Shown: positions 61,779-64,000 of the stretch, piece by piece
How the letters are laid out: each line of letters opens with the position of its first letter
Position numbering within the stretch: the first letter of the stretch is position 1
From: Parasphingorhabdus flavimaris
GTDB lineage: Bacteria; Pseudomonadota; Alphaproteobacteria; Sphingomonadales; Sphingomonadaceae
Assembly (NCBI RefSeq): GCF_013371215.1
Contig: NZ_JABWMH010000001.1
Coordinates: forward strand, 124,001-188,000
Length of the DNA: 64,000 nucleotides
Reading direction: 5' to 3'
The notes under the pieces: generated by a model
Database searches by the model: none
The model's input: the letters and a program-made list of their open reading frames with translations, nothing else
Told to the model about the DNA's origin: nothing
Made by a program: the position numbers and the translations under genes

Positions 61779-63869
61779 TCACGCCGCCTTGCCCACCAGT
61801 TCGGTCAGCGTCGCCACGGTCAGGATTTGCGGCAAGATCACCGGCTCCTGGCCGGGAGCATAATAGAGGTAGAGCGGGACGCCGGCGCGACCGTGTTTTT
61901 CGAGAAACTGGCTGATCGCCGGGTCGGGGCGGGTCCAGTCGCCCATCAGGACAGCGACCTGGGCCGCGGCAAAGGCATCAGCGGTCTCGGTCCGCTGGAT
62001 TGCGGCGGCCTCATTGGCTTTGCAGGTTATGCACCAGTCGGCTGTGAAATAGGCGAATACCGGTTGATCGGATGCGCGCAATTCGGAAAGGCGCGCCTCG
62101 CTAAACGGTTCGCTTGGCAGGGTCGCCGCAGAATTGCCGGCCAGCTTCTGGCTGTCCATCGCCGCTTCACCGGGCAGGGCGATGATGCCGCCCAATATTG
62201 CGGCGACCATTGCCGCGCTGGTCAGCGCTCCGCGGGACGAACCCTTCATCTGCGCGCCGCCAAACCACCACAGGATCAGGGCAACCAGCAGCAGGAATAT
62301 CAGCGACAGGCCCAGCGCATCGGTGCCGATCTGACGGCCGAGCAACCAGATCAGGCCGATGCTGGTGAGGAACATCGGGACCGCCATCGCTTTGCGGAAA
62401 CCGTCCAGCCAGGGTCCAGGCTTGGGCAATCGACTGCGGATCGCCGGTACGAATGCGATCAGCAGGAACGGCAAGGCAAGGCCGACGCCCAGGCCTGCAA
62501 AGATGACCAATGCCGCGACCGGTGGCAGGATGATGGTGGCGCCGAGTGCGGCTGCCATGAACGGGCCGGTGCAGGGCGTAGCGACAAAGGCGGCGAGCGC
62601 GCCGGTCCAGAACGAACCGGCTGCCCCGTCTTTCTGGGCCAGCTTGTTGCCGAAATTGACATTGGGCAGTTCGAACATGCCGGCCAGATTGAAACCTATC
62701 GCGGTGACCAGCGCGAGCAGGACAAAGATGATCCGCGGGTCTTGCAGCTGGAATGCCCAGCCGACAGCAGCGCCGCTGGCGCGCAGGCCGAGCAGGATGG
62801 CACCGAGCGATGTCGCAACCAGCACGACGCCGGCGGTATAGGCGAGCGCATCGCGCCGAACGACGGCTTCATTGCCGCCCGCCTTGGCGAGACTGATCGC
62901 TTTCAGGCTGAGAATCGGGAAAACACAGGGCATCAGATTGAGCAGCAGGCCACCGACTATCGCGCCGCCCAGCGCCAGAAACAGCAAGGAAGCCAGATTC
63001 TGGTCCTTTGGGCCGTCTTCGGCCCGAAGCGGCACGCCGGTCATCGCGACCTCGCCCCTGGTCGCGGTGAACGACAGGCCCATGTCATCGCCGATTTTGA
63101 GCACGCCGCTGATCATGTCGAGGCCGTCGCCGCGCGCCTGGGTCTCGAGGATCAGGCGATCTCCGTCCCGGCTGAACTTCTGCGGCGCGGCATAGTCGAC
63201 GATGCCGTCGTTGTGGATGAAGAAATAGGGGGTATCGAGCGCGACACCGGCGGGCAGCGGAATCGACAGCCGGAACAGATCGTCGGTGATGGCAAAGCTG
63301 GCTTCGCTGCCCAAGGGCCGGGGCAGGGCGGCGCGAAAGCCGTCGAACCTTTTGTCGAGCACGATCTCTGCGTCCCTGCCTACGACCTGCAAGGTGATCG
63401 ACATTTCATCCTGCTCGGGCACGCAGATTTCGTCGGTGCAGGACAGCCATTCCGATTTGACCGAAATCGGCAATGGTCCGGGCTGGACCCTGTCGGAAAG
63501 GGTCAGATTGACCAACACCGCATAATCGCCCTTGTAGACATAGTTCATGATGCCGGAGATCAGCAGCCTGTCGGGGACCTGAAACTGGGCTTTGCCCGCA
63601 GTCACCCCTGCAGGCAGGGTCCAGTCAAAGCTCATGCCGATGCCCGCGTCGCCAGGGTTTTCCCAATATCCGTGCCAGGTCGGCTTGGGTTCCATGACGA
63701 AGGCGATGGTCACGTTCTGGCCCGGCTTCACCCTCTGCGATTCGGCAACCATCGTAGCGGGTACGTTCAGTTCGCCATTGCCCATCCGGACCTGTGCTTC
63801 GGCCGTGGGAGCGAAGACCACCGCGGTGAACGCCAGTATTATTGCCAAGATCCGAAAATCAAATGTCAT
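61779..63869 (-). CDS. DsbD/ScsB-type thiol:disulfide interchange protein
   Basis: The protein of about 696 residues has a signal peptide, an N-terminal periplasmic domain (SEWLSCTDEICVPEQ supplies its redox cysteines), eight transmembrane helices with redox cysteines in LMPCVFPI and ATPCTGPF, and a C-terminal thioredoxin domain with DWCITCK. It carries electrons from cytoplasmic thioredoxin to the periplasm. The N-domain is the longer, ScsB-like type. The downstream redoxin is a likely client. ATGs at 63899 and 63869 are both possible; neither has a clear ribosome binding site. Confidence 0.93.
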   Translation of the reverse strand: MTFDFRILAIILAFTAVVFAPTAEAQVRMGNGELNVPATMVAESQRVKPGQNVTIAFVMEPKPTWHGYWENPGDAGIGMSFDWTLPAGVTAGKAQFQVPDRLLISGIMNYVYKGDYAVLVNLTLSDRVQPGPLPISVKSEWLSCTDEICVPEQDEMSITLQVVGRDAEIVLDKRFDGFRAALPRPLGSEASFAITDDLFRLSIPLPAGVALDTPYFFIHNDGIVDYAAPQKFSRDGDRLILETQARGDGLDMISGVLKIGDDMGLSFTATRGEVAMTGVPLRAEDGPKDQNLASLLFLALGGAIVGGLLLNLMPCVFPILSLKAISLAKAGGNEAVVRRDALAYTAGVVLVATSLGAILLGLRASGAAVGWAFQLQDPRIIFVLLALVTAIGFNLAGMFELPNVNFGNKLAQKDGAAGSFWTGALAAFVATPCTGPFMAAALGATIILPPVAALVIFAGLGVGLALPFLLIAFVPAIRSRLPKPGPWLDGFRKAMAVPMFLTSIGLIWLLGRQIGTDALGLSLIFLLLVALILWWFGGAQMKGSSRGALTSAAMVAAILGGIIALPGEAAMDSQKLAGNSAATLPSEPFSEARLSELRASDQPVFAYFTADWCITCKANEAAAIQRTETADAFAAAQVAVLMGDWTRPDPAISQFLEKHGRAGVPLYLYYAPGQEPVILPQILTVATLTELVGKAA

Positions 63870-63953
63870 CAAAACGCACCATTTCCTGTTTAATCGCATT
63901 TAGGCTATCGCTAGACAGCATATCATAGCCGCTTTCATCAGTGAGGACCATTC

Positions 63954-64000
63954 GTGCAAAAATCGATCATTGTTACAGCTCTTGCCACGCTTATCACATT
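63954..64000 (+). CDS. N-terminal fragment of an exported protein, cut by the window end
   Basis: A GTG at 63954 with GAGGA six bases upstream opens a frame reading VQKSIIVTALATLIT, a basic start followed by hydrophobic residues as in a signal peptide. The gene continues beyond the window and is divergent from the dsbD-like gene. The product cannot be identified. Confidence 0.6.
   Translation, partial: MQKSIIVTALATLIT

Noticed and set aside
61761-63893. 710-codon open frame opposite dsbD
   Set aside because: Shadow frame; low-complexity Q/D/R-rich translation without domain signature.

Overview
The window comes from a chromosome of an alphaproteobacterium, almost certainly of the order Sphingomonadales (genus not resolvable by eye; a marine Sphingorhabdus- or Parasphingorhabdus-like genome would fit). 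The reasons are the aroA/cmk/rpsA cluster divergent from a TIGR02300 'FYDLN' gene and tRNA-Ala, a DUF1489 gene, alphaproteobacterial DciA, IHF-beta and SMC proteins, GC-rich coding sequence with wobble-rich shadow frames, and several short palindromic repeat families typical of sphingomonad intergenic DNA. It reads as core chromosome: no phage, insertion sequence, CRISPR array or rRNA operon is visible.

Layout. 0-7.7 kb: DUF2254 membrane protein (cut at the left edge), nadC, a secreted RNase T2, DUF4112, two coupled oligopeptide-type binding lipoproteins without a permease, and an acyl-CoA-dehydrogenase-like flavoprotein. 7.7-13.2 kb: tRNA-Leu(UAA), ihfB, then the rpsA-cmk-CBU_0592-aroA run, with the FYDLN gene and tRNA-Ala(GGC) divergent. 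13.3-19.4 kb: GIY-YIG protein, HI0933-like flavoprotein, DEAD-box helicase, YaiI, and a secreted P-domain/DUF11 protein. 19.4-25.4 kb: rsmE, ubiA, aldo/keto reductase, MDR dehydrogenase, two VOC genes and soxR, with a textbook SoxR-type promoter in front of the VOC pair. 25.4-35.9 kb: smc, two DsbA-like oxidoreductases and dciA on one strand; mutY, a Tat-exported serine hydrolase, nudC and a GST on the other. 35.9-45.7 kb: a Fur-box-controlled small protein, GNAT, mgtE, cyclophilin, carboxymuconolactone decarboxylase-like protein, LysR, a probable small RNA or attenuator, a CDC48/VAT-type AAA+ ATPase, MFS, ABM and a phospholipid-methyltransferase-like gene. 45.7-56.6 kb: M16 protease, a small beta-rich protein, the complete ybgC-tolQRAB-pal cluster, a DksA-like protein, an M20 hydrolase, VOC and DUF3617. 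56.6-64 kb: uvrB, a higBA toxin-antitoxin pair, an exported methyltransferase, a 630-base gene-poor structured region, a redoxin-dsbD pair, and the first codons of an exported protein at the right edge.

The genes mostly serve envelope integrity (Tol-Pal, disulfide exchange, exported hydrolases), information processing (SMC, DciA, S1, UvrB, MutY, helicase) and stress response (SoxR, Fur, GST, HigBA). The best leads for something undescribed are the SoxR-controlled VOC pair, the Fur-controlled orphan, the orphan terminator upstream of the CDC48 gene, and the hairpin-rich gap at 60.5-61.1 kb. No large novel system is evident; the leads are small, regulatory and testable.
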